Shown here in pieces: positions 12,508 to 24,369 of a DNA stretch of 64,000 nucleotides. The translations under genes and the position numbers were made by a program. The notes beneath the pieces are model-generated. The model saw only the letters and a list, made by a program, of their open reading frames with translations. It did not search any database and was not told where the DNA came from. Positions within the stretch are counted from its first letter, which is position 1; each line of letters begins with the position of its first letter. This DNA is from Cinnamomum chago (lineage: Eukaryota > Streptophyta > Magnoliopsida > Laurales > Lauraceae), in contig CP142451.1 in assembly GCA_038049695.1 (NCBI GenBank), positions 65,539,501 through 65,603,500 of the forward strand, written 5' to 3'.

Positions 12508-13564
12508 ACATTCAATTAATGAATTTAAATGACATTAGGGTTTAGTATTCTACCAAATTTATGTGAGAATCCTCATAACTACTAAAATTTAGAATACATC
12601 GGAATCCCAATCCTCGGGGTATGCCTCCTTGGGGAGTGCGAATACCACCTAGATTGGTGTGGATCAAAGTTGGTCAAAACTAGGATTAAGACTAACTATC
12701 TATGATCCCCTTCATTCATTATTATCTAGGTATCTCATACCAAATAATGAATGACTCCCGATTAGCATCGGTTTCTAAAATACATGAGGCAAATCCTTGG
12801 GGATACTACATTATTATTTTAGTTAAGTGTGACCCACCAATTAGCATTGCATGACATCCGTTGCGGGCAGCTCCTCCTTGGGGAGTGGGCCCCCACCCCG
12901 TCTCACCAACACTATCCATAGGAGATCCATATCTAGTAACCGGACAAGTAAAAGCCCTCCGTGGGGAATGACCATTCTCAAGATGGCGCGAGGCTAATAC
13001 TTTCCTTACAATGGGCCTATGGTGGAAAACCATGGGGATTTCTAAATATAAATGCCCCGCTCCCACTTAATGTTTTAGAATTGAGGATTTCCTTATATGT
13101 ATTTGGGCCCACAAATATAGATATCAAATCATCTCATGACCAATGATTGGTTCCAAGTCAAGTTATTTTATGGAAAGTCTAGTTTCTTAAATTAGTGCTA
13201 CCAATGGATCCATCTCATGGGCCCATCAACTCTAATTAGAAATCTTTCCAAAAAATAATTTGATTTGACCAATTTTGGTAACTGCTATGTTTGGATCAGA
13301 TTTGGATACTATCTAAATCAAACATTCATCCATAAATAGAAAGTGCTAAAATTAGAAACTAGTCCTCTCCTCCACATGGCCCATGCGAAATAGACTTCTT
13401 TGACTTCTAGACTATCCAAAACTTTCGGATTCCTCAAACTCTTTGGGCATCTCCAAGATCCTTTTAGTAGTCTTCAAACCCTTTGATTAGGAGTCCATCT
13501 TCACTTTCCTTCTTCGTCTCGGACATCTCCAGAATTTACAAATTTTGAAAAATTACATAAATTC
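12508..13564 (-). other. C1a leader (5' untranslated internal region), cut at 13,564
   Basis: Sequence upstream of the C1a gag on the minus strand. It has no convincing ORF and several CCTTGGGGA-like words. No primer-binding site appears before it is interrupted at 13,565 by LTR-A; AATTC (13,560-13,564) is the expected left target duplication, but no matching right copy was found. The PBS is probably the one at 38,495, about 25 kb away across nested insertions. Confidence 0.6.
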
Positions 13565-14760
13565 TGTAAGACCCCGACCCGAGTGAACCCGATTAGTGCT
13601 AGTTAAGTCATGTGTTAGCTCTAAGCTTGATTAGTGATTTTGGCTAAGTTGGGTTTGGAATAGCTTTTGTTCTAGTTTTGGGCAATTTTGAGTACTATGG
13701 TAACTAGTGGGGCCCTTTGGGGGTTCCCCTTATTACTTTACATTTACTTAGGGGATTTTCCAGAATCGTTTTGAATTGTGTTTTTATCTCGTTTCATTCA
13801 TCTTATTGATCCATACAACTTTCATGTTGATCCCGTTCTCATTCGAGACCCCGAAACCCGATTTACTAGCCTTGAGGGCAAAACAGTCTTTTTACACTAA
13901 ACCTGTACCCAAAACTTGATATCCCCGAAACCCGCGAAACATACATTTTTTGAAAACTAGATATTTCGGCGATCATTTCTTCCTTCTTCGTCGAATTCAT
14001 CCGAGATCCCGAAAGACATGATTTCAGCCAAACAAGCTTCTTTAGTAGTGGGACCAAACCCCATTTGTTAACAAAGGGAAACCCACTCTCCCTTTCATCT
14101 CATTCTTCATTTTGCAGCACAAAGAGAGAGCCTAGGGTTTGTTGGCAACTTTCTCTTCTTCTTCTTGCTCTCTCCATCTCAATCTCTTACTAATCTTGCA
14201 CCAACATCAAAATGGAGATCACCATTCTCTTCCTCATCTTGAAGGCTATCTTTTGATACCATTTGTAGAGAAACCCATCAACCTTGAGACTCCCTTTGAG
14301 ATAACTCTCCTCATTTGAAGGACATCCAAGTAAGTAATCTTCTTCTAGCCCTTGAGAAGCTCTATTTTCATTATTGAAAGTTCTATCCTTTTCATTCTTT
14401 GTTTGACCCATTTTAGGGTTTGTTTTGGGGGTTTTTGCTTGTAGCTTGGATTTGAGCTTAAGAGGTGATTAGAGGCTTGGTTGTTGCTAGCTTGGACCTA
14501 AGGCAAGTGGATGATTAGGTGTTTTGAGTTTAAATTTATTTGGTGAAACATTAATGAATTTCTCATGCTTTTATTGATTTGCATTTTTGAAAAAAATGCT
14601 CTTAATGCATCTTGCTAATTCATATAATGTCTTGGAAACATGAGTTTATAGTTTTCTTATCTCTAGTCTTGTAATGGTTGTATAAATGTTGAAAGGAGGG
14701 AAAAAGGAGAAGGACCCAGCCCACTGCAGAACAGAACCTGGGTTCTGTTCCGCAGTGTGC

Positions 14761-14916
14761 GCGGTCAACCGGCACGGGGGCTCGGTCGATCGGCGACACA
14801 GGGTCAGGCTCCCAGGGAGCCTGACCAAGTCACTGTCCACCCAATTAAGTTACAACTCCCAGTCGACCGGCCATGGGCGTGGTCGACCGGGCACACAGGG
14901 ACCAGGTCGACCGGGC
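14761..14916. repeat. Palindromic cassette, GGTCGACC type (in LTR-A)
   Basis: Five imperfect GGTCGACCGG or GGTCGATCGG palindromes within 160 bp, preceded by a purine-rich stretch and GTTCTGTTCCGCAGTG. This LTR-A shares the type with the copy at 34,220 but not with those at 5,667, 28,503 and 48,661. Confidence 0.72.
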
Positions 14917-15164
14917 CAACTGAGAAATCCCTACTAGAAGGGATTTTTACCCTGTTCTTGGATGGGCTTAGGTGGGACTTTGGCTACCCTTTTTGGATTC
15001 ATTTGACTATATGTGAGGACGTCTTGAGCCGATGCTCTTCACGATTAGTTTGGTGGCATCGGAATCCAATCTAATTCAATCTTGAATGGTACGGGACAAC
15101 GCGATACCTTCCTTATATCTATATGCGAAGTCTATTTCCTTGGGTACAGTACTAGAAAAAAGGG

Positions 15165-15670
15165 TTTTTATATCGGCTAAAAACCGATATAAAAGACCTA
15201 TTATATCGGTTTTTCAGTAAACTTCAAATCGATATAAGTACCCCCGATATAATAAACAACTATAACCGATATAATATGTGTAATATTTCATATCGGTTTT
15301 TGGACAGCTGATGTCTTTTGAAATTATAACACATATTACTGTAAAACCGATATAAAAAAAAAAGTAAAACCGATATAAAAAATATTTATAATATCGGTTT
15401 TCGATCAACTTATGTGTTTTGAAACTGAAATTATAGCATACATTACTGTAAAACCGATATAAAAAAGAATGAAACCGATATAAAAATTATTTATAATATC
15501 GGTTTTCGGAGAACTTATGTGTTTTGAAACTGAAATTATAGCATACATTACTGTAAAACCGATATAAAAAAGAGTGAAACCGATATAAAAATTATTTATA
15601 ATATCGGTTATAAGGGCTTCGTTATATCGATTTTTTGGGATTGTATTATATCGTTTGTTCTGTAACCGAT
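15165..15670. repeat. CACTA left subterminal repeats
   Basis: About 15 copies of ATATCGGTTT or its inverse, partly organised as three tandem units of about 105 bp (from about 15,395). In CACTA elements such arrays are the binding sites of the transposon-encoded DNA-binding protein. Confidence 0.8.
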
Positions 15671-17384
15671 TTAATATTATATATGCATTTTTTTATCAAA
15701 AGAATTTGCATTGCTGCAGTACCTATAAAACCTGCAGTACCATTGCAGTACACTGTACACCAATAAAACTTTGCACTATATATACAAATTAATAAAGTGA
15801 TCATATATATATATATATAAATATTGTGAGAACCCGACCCCTAATCTCTTGGATTAGTGTTGTTTTATTTGAGGATTAGTTTCTTTTAGTGGGATTAGTA
15901 TTTGTTGGGTTGAGCTTGTGAGCTAGAATGGTTTTTCTCTAGTTTTGGGGAATTTTAAGGGCCTTTGTGATTAGTGGGACCCTTTGGGGGTTCTTTTAGT
16001 GACTTTGCGCGAGGTTGGGAGATTATTCGAAATTCCCGATAATTCTTGTTTTAGCCTCATTTGACTTATTTTTTTATTCTCTACAACTTTCGTGTTCACT
16101 CCGTACCCATTCGAAGCTCCGAAAATCAGTTTTTCCAACCCGGAGGGCAAAATAGTCTTTTCACACCAAATCTGGACCCAAATTTCGAGATCCCAGAACC
16201 ATGCCAAAGTTATACTTTTTGAAAACTAGATTTTATGAGAAACATTTTTCTCTTCTTCGTCGATCGTATCCGAGGCCCACAAATAGATGTTTTACCTTTG
16301 GCAAGCTTTGAGTGTAGTGGGGCCCACACCCACCCATTATAAAATGACTCCACTCACTCTTTCTCCCTCATTTTCCACTCCCCATCAGCTGCAACTCCCA
16401 GCTACAGTGCCAGCAGCCCCTCTTCTTCATTTCTTCCATTTCTTCTTGCTTTCTCCTCTCATTCTTGGAAGAAACTCTTGCCATTTGGAAACCTAACTAT
16501 GCCATCTTCTTCCCCATCTCTTTAGCTTCCCATGGATGTGAGTCTTGTGCAAAACCAAGGTGGGCAGCCCCTATTGCAAGCTTCTTCTTGTTCATTCATG
16601 GCCTTAGAGGTAAAGACTCCTTCCCATTTTCCTTGTATGTGCTATGGCTCTCCCTTAGGTTCTATTTTCTAGTTGGGTTTGAGCCCATTCCTTGTCTTTC
16701 ATTGTTTAACCCATTTTAGGGTTTGTTTTGGGGGTTTTTGTAGAGATTGTGGATCTTGAGCTTGAGAGGTGATTAGGAGCTTGGTTTGCTAGATTGGAAC
16801 CCAAGGCAAGTGGATGAATGGATGGTTTTAATGTTATCAAAGTTTATGAGAAAATCCTAAGTTTTATTACTTGTTCTTGATCATGGAATACATGTTTGCA
16901 CATATGCTTCTTACCACATATATATTGATTTCGAAATTGCATATTAATGGTTGTTTCTCTCTTGTTAATCTCTTGGAAATGTATGCATTCCATTTGGTCA
17001 AGGTTTGCTCATATGGTTTTATAGTGAATGGGGTTGGTTTTCCATTCATGTCTATGTTTACTAGCTTGCATTGATTTGAAATTGATGTTCATTTGAGGAG
17101 TTTTGTTAAATCATCTTTTGTTAAGGAGATGTGAATTAATAGTCTTGATTTATCTCTAGATTTTTGGCTCAAATGGACCCTTGTGTATATTGGGGATTCT
17201 TCCCTTTGTTTAATGTGAAATGAGAAGAAAGAGGTGTTTGGATTTAATGTTCATTGAAGTTTTGATGGGAGTTTTATTGTAGTTAGGATGTTGTTGAAGT
17301 AAGGAAAAACTCAAATTGTATATGTGTTGGAAGGAAAGGAAAAAGGGGAGAAAAATCAAGTTTCCCGGACCTGCTGCACGCCCA

Positions 17385-17422
17385 GGTCCGATCGATCGGA
17401 CATGCAGGCCGATCGATCGGAC
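17385..17422. repeat. Palindromic cassette, CGATCGATCGG type (in LTR-D), short
   Basis: Two CCGATCGATCGG palindromes 12 bp apart, joined by ACATGCAGG. This is the smallest GC-rich palindromic insert in a full-length LTR here. The other LTR-D has both this type and the CTCGAGCG type at the same position. Confidence 0.7.
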
Positions 17423-18719
17423 TGTCAGCAACTGTTTGAGTCCAGTGAAATTTGATATTGTTTTTTTTGAAACATTTGGGCTTTCTATGAGTCCTAGGGG
17501 TATATACCTTAGTGTTAAGACCAATTATGCCCTAATCTAAGGTCTTCAAGACTAGGGAACTAAAAGAAAAGAATGGTGATAATCTAGGCACTAATTCTCG
17601 GTTTTAGGTGGGACCCTGGCTACCCTTTTCTGGACTGTTTGGACCATGTGTGAGAATGTCTTGAGCCGACATGCCTCACGGTTGGTTCGGTGGCATCGAA
17701 GTTCAATCCATTTTAATCTTGAACGGGATGGAACGACGCGATATCTTCTTTATATCTAAACACAAGTCTTTCCCTTGGTTATCGCGAATTCTATTCCTTT
17801 CGGTGACTGAATAGGTTGCTCGATGTTTCCGGATTAATGTCATGCCTAGGATGGACCGTTTATAATCTTGATTTTTGCTATTGTAACATCTAGTACTACC
17901 CATAAGCTCATTTTAAGTTCTGGAAATAGTAAAAGTGCATAAGGAGCCCGGAATGTCTTCAAACTCAAGGAGTACCAAGTAATTATTATAATCGACATAC
18001 GGGACCCCTATTCACTTAAACAAATCTTGAAACCGATATTTTACCCGAAATTGTTATAGTTCATTGTTTCATCTCATTTCCAAGATTGGCATCCCATGAC
18101 TTGTTTTCCCGAAAGCATTGAAGTTACTCTAGTAACAGTTATTTATCCCGAGATGTATTGCCCGATATGAAGTGACAGTGTGCCCTTGAGCACCCCCATT
18201 TTACCCGTTTATTTATTGTACTTGATTTACTTGCATATGTCCCGATTTGGTATTTGACCTATGAGTCGGCATCACTAAGCTTGGATAACCTTGTCAGTCT
18301 GATCCACTGACTTGGAGATCCCCCTCCCGTCCCGCCAGCTGCAGTTTGGATCCCGATACCCGGTTATTGCCGTGGTCCCGTCCCGATACCCGGTTCGCTA
18401 CCGTGGTCCCGTTCCCGTATATTTATATTGTATATATGATTTGCGTTGAGTCTCCTCACCTTGTGTGACTGAGGCCAACGTCCCGTTATACTCTTGTCAC
18501 TTCGGTGATAGAGGACATAGCTTCTTGTGATTGCCATCTTGCCAGTTCCCGATTCCTTGGATACCCGACACGTTTTATATTGCTTACTTGCTTTCTGAAA
18601 AAAAAATGATTTGTTTCCTTTATGAAAGTTGTTATTTAAACAAGTGTTCATATTCTCCAATGTAAATTCAGTTATTACTATATTGTTTTCTGTTCTTTGT
18701 ACACGCACATGTTTTAAAT

Positions 18720-19260
18720 GAATGCCGGTTGGGTGAATACCGATGCTTTTACATATGTTTCAAACGATCAATGATTTTTCTAGAATTATATGATTACACA
18801 TGTTTTAAAGGAATACCCGAATTGTTAAATATCCGTGCTTTGTTGTAAATGACATTTGGTTTGTCAGATATCTATGTTTATACCTGTTTTTAAATGATTA
18901 CCCGAATCGTTAAATGCCCATGCTTTGAAATATGTTTCAAATGACATTTGTTTTGCCAGATCACTTTGTTTATACCGGTTTCAAATGAATACCCGATTTT
19001 TTAATATCCATGCTTTGAAATATGTTTTAAATGACACTTGTTTTGCCAGATCCCTATGTTTACACCTGTTTTAAATGAACACCCGGTTTGTTAAATATCC
19101 GTATTTTTACATATGTTTCAAATGGACATTTGTTTTGTCAAACCACTATATTTATACATGTTTTAGACGGACACCGATTGTCAAATATCTATGATTATAG
19201 ATGATGTAAATGAATACATGTTTTATTAGATCTCCATGTTTTACCCATGCTCGAAACGAA
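18720..19260 (+). repeat. Tandem array of ~90-bp units in LTR-D
   Basis: About six diverged units containing AATACCCGA, a TTAAATATCCATGCTTTG-like block, TGTTTTAAATGACA and TTTTGCCAGATC. The other LTR-D carries a similar array at 53,750-54,400. LTR-A lacks it, and this explains much of the length difference. Confidence 0.7.
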
Positions 19261-20790
19261 TACATGTTTTGCCCGAGATCCACGATTTTCCACCCGTTTA
19301 ATTATATGTAGCATTTGATCAAATAGCATGACTTATCATATGTTTTATTCTTCAGTATATTTATGATCTTTTCATCCACCTGCCAGACCGTCGTGTCTGA
19401 CCCACTACTTTTGGTACTCAGGTTCAGATTTCTTCGTGTCGAGATGAGTGCTTTTGTTGGCTGTGGAGCCATGTTTTGCAGGTTGTTTTGTCGGCTATGT
19501 CATGTGGACATTGAGCTTGACATCGGAGCTCCGTCATATTTGGGGTAGTGATTATAGCTTATTGTTGTATGGCTTTTATTAGCCTTTTTCTTGGGATTCT
19601 TAATTAATATACATTGATAATTGTAACTGGAACATATATGGGAATGTAATATCCTGTTACTGTCAGCTCTGTAATTTATTGTGATGGTTTACTCCAGTCT
19701 GATATGATTCTTGATATAATAGCTATATGCTAGAGGTTGAGTGCGATGCGGAATCCAATGGCCACGGACTCTGGGTCGCAACGCCACGAAAGCTTCCGCA
19801 AAATATTCAGAATGTGTTGTCTTCACACACGCGGATCCTGGGGGAAAAATATAATTATGCTTAAATCCCATTCCCGCCCCCGAGGTTCCGGTTCGGGGGC
19901 GTGACATATATAACTAATTAATAATTAACATAAAGCTTGACTAGACAAATCTCTATGGAAATATTGTGTGTGTGTATATATATATATAGTATCTACATTG
20001 TCTTCCATGGGATGTACAAAAAGTTGGAACTATATATAAACAATAAAACCAAAAGATAAATAATCATAATTTACCTCCAGAGCTTCAACAACCGTCTTTT
20101 GGCTTCCCTTGAAGGCAAGACCCAACTCCTTTTTTACTTGCGCTATGATCAGTTTCTGAAAAAAATTTACACTGCATGAATCATCTGTGAAATTGCACTC
20201 AATGGAACCATCAACTAAATTGCTATAACTCTGATGTCTATAGACATGCATGCAGATGTTGCCCATCCACACACTGATAAATGTGCTAGTATGGCATGGT
20301 TGGAAGGCGATCATTGTTGCAATCATAAGGTAGCAGGTTCAACTTGTGCCACCATTCAAAAAAATTAAAAAATTAATAAAAATGATTGGTTCATCAGATT
20401 GATGTATTCGTTTGTGAGGGTCACGCATAAAAATAATCTGCATGGTCGAGAGAGAGATAAATACCTCCACCTCCCTGGGTTCTGAAAACTTTTCATGTTC
20501 AACAAGAGGGACACCACTCTTTTCCTATTATACAGTATTGCCAATTCCATTAGCTATATTCAGGCAACTGACTAAGGTTATAATACCAAATTCATAAGAT
20601 TTCCATTGCAAAGAAGAAAATTTCAGAGTTATCAAACAGCTAAAGCCATTTAAAGTTAGAATTCTTTTTTTGAAAATGTGAATCCCAACACGCACACACG
20701 CAAAAAAAAAAAAAAAACTTATGCCTGAGAAAAATGAACTCTTGTAAATTAAATAACCATCAGCTTTTGAGACCCCAACTTGTTTTCAGC

Positions 20791-20870
20791 GTTCCATCCT
20801 ACATAGAGATTCAGAAATGGACAAGCAATGGTTCCATCCTACATAGAGATTCAGAAATGGACAAGCAAGG
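20791..20870. repeat. 40-bp perfect tandem duplication
   Basis: GTTCCATCCTACATAGAGAT and the next 20 bases occur twice in a row (20,791-20,830 and 20,831-20,870), with only the last bases differing. It lies in an intron of the captured GlyRS fragment. Confidence 0.9.
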
Positions 20871-21342
20871 CAATAGATAAATAATATCTTAACAGCCATC
20901 ATCGAATATAATGGTGCAAACTAAACTGTATATGCAAGAATCAAGATTCTGCTTTCCAAATGAAAACAGAGGTAAACGACAAACTATAAACAAACAACCT
21001 TTGCCACTGCTTCACCAAGGCAAATTTTCTTGGCTGGTTTTCTAGACAGTTGCTATTCTCTAGGGAACATTAAAAACTCCAAATGAGCAACCTCTTTATA
21101 TTTCGAGTGAGATTTGTCATTAGGATCAACAAAATGCTCAATCTCTACAAGTGTGAATTCACGCACTCTCAAAAGTCCTTGGCGAGGAGATAACTATAAC
21201 ACAAACAGCAGTTTCCAGGAGATGGCAGTCAGCTTAATTATACACAAACAAACAATTGCAATCAGCTTATGCACAAACAAACAATCTCATAAAGTCAAAA
21301 AATTAATTGGAACATCAACAGTACATCATGAGCATGTATTTG

Positions 21343-21359
21343 TGTGTGTGTGTGTGTGA
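21343..21359. repeat. TG microsatellite
   Basis: About eight TG units within the CACTA interior. Confidence 0.85.
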
Positions 21360-21868
21360 TGGGGAAAGATACAGAAAAGAAACCCATGGCCACATCAATG
21401 CATTCAGCATGAGAAACAATAAAACATAGCAATTGATCAAGTATATCAGACATTCAAATGATTTCACATGAAGAACAAATGGAGGAGAAACCTTATTTCT
21501 AAAAGCTTGACCAATCTGGGCTGCAGCAAAAGGAAGCTTGTTCCCATTATAATAGTCTGAATTGCAGAGTATAGACACCATATATGAATGAAGTTACAAA
21601 GGAATTCCCTATTAACCTCTTTAAGAAAACTCTATAACAAGAAATAGGTAACTGAATTAGTTGCAAGAGAGCAAATCCAAATTGTTCACTCCACTGTAAT
21701 ACAACTCTTGAGGTGGTGTATGAAAAATAATCATTAGCTAGTAAATAGAAAATATTCTTGCAAACAGAAAGAAAAAAAATGATTCCGCATCTTCCTATTC
21801 ATTGATCCGATGATGACAAGAGTGGGCACCTGTTCATGTAAATACTATAGATTTTCCTGCAAAATAAA

Positions 21869-21909
21869 GGGGAAAGAAGGGGGGAGGTGGGGGGGGGGGA
21901 GGGTGGGGA
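21869..21909 (+). repeat. G-rich tract with G-quadruplex potential
   Basis: Successive G runs of 4, 5, 2, 9-10, 3 and 4 bases separated by A, T or short links in the CACTA interior. It meets the usual four-run pattern for a quadruplex; whether it folds is unknown. Confidence 0.55.
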
Positions 21910-22467
21910 AGAAATAACAGGTACAAGTCCAATCATAGGGCATGTCATTCCATGATATGTAAATAAAACCTTTAACTTGAGTACTCTGAGACAAGCATCC
22001 ATCACACCAAGACTTCCTGAAAAATGAATGAACATCAGTTGCGAGTCAGGTCCCTTTAACCCATTGACTGCACAAACAAAGAAAGGTTAAAATAGAATGT
22101 ATTCCGAATAGACTTTTTAGTATCAAATTCTAAGAAAAATTCTTGGCCAAATAGTATCAGATTCAGTACCTAACAAGTACCTCGGGCTCAGCTGAGTCTA
22201 ATGGACTTCTTTTGTCCACGAGTCACTTGTACTGCTGAGTAGTGACATTGTTTTAAAACCATGGTTGCCAATACAGATCCCTAAATGCATAAGACATGCT
22301 TAAGCATGCATATTGTTCTTTGTAACATGATTACTTGAACCAAGCTGTCAAGTCTGACAACTCTTTTATGGAAGAAAAGAGATGGCTGGTGTTAAAAGTA
22401 ACTATGAAGACTATAGATAAGCACATCAAGTGGACAAAGAATAGAAAAGGATGAGTATCAAATTTAC

Positions 22468-22580
22468 CAGTCTAAGAGGAAGTCCTTGTGAGCTGAGAGT
22501 GCCAGCAGCCAGTGTCACATGCCTCTCTTTTGGATGGTGGTATTTGCAGGTTGATCCATATTGCATCTTTTTGCAACAAG
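22468..22580 (-). pseudogene. Captured CCCH zinc-finger protein fragment
   Basis: One minus-strand exon fragment encodes [15 protein letters not shown] followed by SSQGLPLRL and then a GT donor at 22,467. In plant ZFN-type CCCH proteins, a CX5CX3H finger ending GSTCKYHHP is followed by a linker ending in LGLPLRPG, so order and spacing fit. The N-terminal part of the finger is disturbed (KKMQ before YGSTC) and the acceptor is unclear. Such proteins bind RNA or DNA. This piece alone has less than one finger plus linker. It is on the same strand as the GlyRS, GH1 and ABCB fragments. Confidence 0.72.
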
Positions 22581-22765
22581 TATCAAACGTCAGAAGATGA
22601 ATTGAATAAGACAATGGAGAAAGCTAACAATTTAATTGTTGACATTTTGAAGAAAAAACCACAATTGGCCTCTAATTGTAAATCAGAGAACCTATGAACT
22701 TATCAATACATGTATATTTTAATGAATGATGGATGTAAAAAGGAAGAAAGAAAGAAGAGAAGGAC

Positions 22766-22845
22766 CTGATAAGCAGAAGATGCAGTCCCAAATATGAAAC
22801 CTTGGGGAAAGCCTTTTCTGTTAAGCTCCTCCCTCTTAGACCATC
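22766..22845 (-). pseudogene. Captured GH1 beta-glucosidase N-terminal fragment
   Basis: The minus strand encodes ELNRKGFPQGFIFGTASSAYQ minus its first residue, then a GT donor at 22,765. FPxGFxFGTASSAYQ is the conserved start of the mature domain of plant glycoside hydrolase family 1, and an exon boundary after AYQ is common there. Only about 25 codons are present; both catalytic glutamate regions are absent. The start of the fragment cannot be placed exactly. Confidence 0.75.
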
Positions 22846-23046
22846 TTCCAAGTGCCCACGTGCCCCGCCCAACTTACCTAACAATCTGTGTAAGGTAACA
22901 TGCATAGTCTCAGCAAGGTTACACACATACATTAAGCCTTTTCCATTTAGATTAGACACAATTTACCCCAAGAGTCGTCTTCACTACATGAGGAGTGTCT
23001 ATGACCACATAAGCGATCTTAGTTCTCGCAAAAATCCAAGACTCAG

Positions 23047-23323
23047 GTTCGGTTACCTGGCGGTTAGCCGAAACTGTACTGGCGGTTAGCCGAAACTTTG
23101 TTGGCGGCTAGCCGAACCAAGTTCGGTTAGCTTACGGTCAGCTTTCCAGAAGCTGATTTTTCTGACGCATTTTTTACCCAATTTCGGTCAGCTCGGCGGT
23201 TACCTTGCGGCTAGCTGAAATTCCAATTTCGGCTAACCGAAATTCGGCGGTTAGCTTTCTAGAAGCTCGCCAAAACTGGGGATTTTTTGCGGTTAGCCCG
23301 CGGTTAGCCTCGCGGCTAGCCGA
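23047..23323. repeat. Palindromic cassette, CGGYTAGCCG type (in the CACTA interior)
   Basis: About twelve copies of GCGGTTAGCCGAA, GGCGGCTAGCCGAA and inverted forms, with TTTCCAGAAGCTGATTTTT-like spacers. The palindromes and the CCAGAAGCTGA spacer are shared with the cassette in LTR-B at 2,724-3,111, although no LTR is present here. Confidence 0.75.
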
Positions 23324-23591
23324 ATTCACCCAGAAGCTCATTTTCTAGCTTCAGAAGTTCTGAACAAAATCCACATTTTTGAACTCCTTGAGTTCATACA
23401 AGTTCTATAAAAGCTTAAACCACTAGAAATGCATATACTATACAATCTGTGTAGTTTAAAGTAGCAAACAATTAGAAGTACAATAGTAACTCAGTTGGAC
23501 CAATAGACAGATGGTTTCAATTCTCAACCAGGTTTATTTCCTTTATATTGTGCTTCAAGGAGTGGTAAGAAAGAAGCAAGAATAATGGTAC

Positions 23592-23806
23592 CTTTCAAGA
23601 ATGAATGTTCAAGCACAGGTCTGTTAAGATTTGTACATCAGGACGGGTGGGATATTTGAAACTGATATTGGAATTCAATATCGCCCTTCACACTTGGTAG
23701 TGTTATTCCCTCATCATTGCTGGAATCAATCTTTGATTTCCTATCAAGAAGTGCGAAGATAGAAGTAATCGCATTCTTAGTTTTGGTGATATCAGTAGCC
23801 ATAGCA
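23592..23806 (-). pseudogene. Captured ABCB (P-glycoprotein-type) transporter exon
   Basis: The minus strand encodes ATDITKTKNAITSIFALLDR, then KSKIDSSNDEG and VKGDIEF, and in another frame FKYPTRPDVQILTDL. This is the linker from the second membrane domain into the second nucleotide-binding domain of plant ABCB full transporters, up to just before the Walker A motif. Between IEFQ and FKYP the reading frame shifts, consistent with loss of two bases. A TGA replaces the glycine codon expected near the exon end. The exon is bounded by AG (before 23,806) and GT (after 23,592). It is the first gene fragment behind the CT-rich leader exon. Confidence 0.85.
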
Positions 23807-23979
23807 CTTGTAAGCAATCACATTACACCTTAGAAACCCAAATACTCAACCCAAAATCAAATCTTAAATCCAGACTTTTAATCAAAACATTAACAAAACC
23901 CAACACAGAAACCCCAAAAAAACCCATCAGATTTAAGAACCACAAAGCAAATCAACAAAAACCCCAAGAACCCACTCAC

Positions 23980-24330
23980 AATCCTCCAAAACGTGATCTC
24001 AAATCTGAGCTCCGGATCCAACCCATGTTCAAGGAAGTCACCCCCACCATCCGATTTCTTCCCCGCGGAACCAGCTAGACCGCAGCCGCCGTTGCTCGTG
24101 CAGGGTCGTTGCCGATCGAGAGAAAGAGAGAAATAGCAGAGAGAAAGAGAACGAGAGTGAGCGAGAGAGACAGGGAGAGTAGAGAGAGAGTAGAGAAAGC
24201 GAGAGTGAGAGACGAGCAGAGAGAGAAAAGAGAGCGAGAGTGAGGAGAGAAGAGAGTGAGAGGAAAGAGGGTTTTTTGGAGGGAGAGAGCGCTGGGAAAA
24301 AAAGAAAGGAGGGAAAGAACGAGTGAGCCC
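23980..24330 (-). other. CT-rich leader exon candidate with GTGAGT donor
   Basis: On the minus strand a long CT-rich stretch (about 24,290-24,110) precedes ATG at 24,050. This is followed by 71 nt open to a GTGAGT donor at 23,979. The layout resembles a plant 5' leader and first exon. The reading frame at the donor (two spare bases) fits the ABCB exon acceptor phase at 23,806. It could be the promoter end of a captured gene or a transposon promoter. No transcript evidence is available, and the CT repeats alone would give long false ORFs. Confidence 0.45.
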
Positions 24331-24369
24331 GCGCGGGGAGGAGCATATTAAGGGATTTTAAAATCAATG

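Larger units (their letters stand above)
15825..19906 (+). mobile_element. Solo LTR-D copy 1, inside the CACTA element
   Basis: A 4,082-bp LTR starting TGTGAGAACCCGACCCC and ending GGTTCGGGGGCGTGACA, colinear with the copy at 50,740-55,050. The flanks are AATAT (15,820-15,824) and TATAT (19,907-19,911), a target duplication with one mismatch in AT-rich DNA. It shares large internal blocks with LTR-A, for example TCTTGAGCCGA and GTGGCATCG. It adds an array of ~90-bp repeats (18,720-19,260) and has the CCGTCGTGTCTGACCC block at 19,380-19,422. There is no coding sequence, so it is a solo LTR. Confidence 0.83.
20075..21556 (-). pseudogene. Captured glycyl-tRNA synthetase fragment (four exons)
   Basis: Minus-strand exons bounded by GT/AG signals. 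Exon 1 (21,556-21,492) encodes YNGNKLPFAAAQIGQAFRN. Exon 2 (21,193-20,999) encodes [14 protein letters not shown], then VEIEHFVDP and LEFLMFPRE. Exon 3 (20,524-20,465) encodes KSGVPLVEHEKF and EPREVE. Exon 4 (20,155-20,075) encodes AQVKKELGLAFKGSQKTVVE. These match, in order, class II glycyl-tRNA synthetase segments around motif 2 and the following insertion. GlyRS normally charges tRNA-Gly in cytosol and organelles. This copy lacks most of the enzyme, including the start, motifs 1 and 3 and the exon between exons 2 and 3, and has an in-frame stop after FPRE. Introns are kept, so genomic DNA was captured rather than cDNA. It lies inside the CACTA element. Confidence 0.85.

Noticed and set aside
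12806..13146. ORFs in the C1a leader
   Set aside because: Short, on both strands, without domains, and in a retrotransposon leader where no gene is expected.
20030..20326. 98-codon ORF as a gene
   Set aside because: It runs from intron sequence into the captured GlyRS exon 4; only the exon part has homology.
20705..20720. A-run as a retroposed poly(A) tail
   Set aside because: It lies within intron sequence of the captured GlyRS fragment, which still has introns, so it does not mark a processed copy.
24038..24367. 109-codon minus-strand ORF rich in Ser and Leu
   Set aside because: It is the translation of a CT dinucleotide-rich stretch; such repeats stay open by chance. I kept only the possible leader exon.
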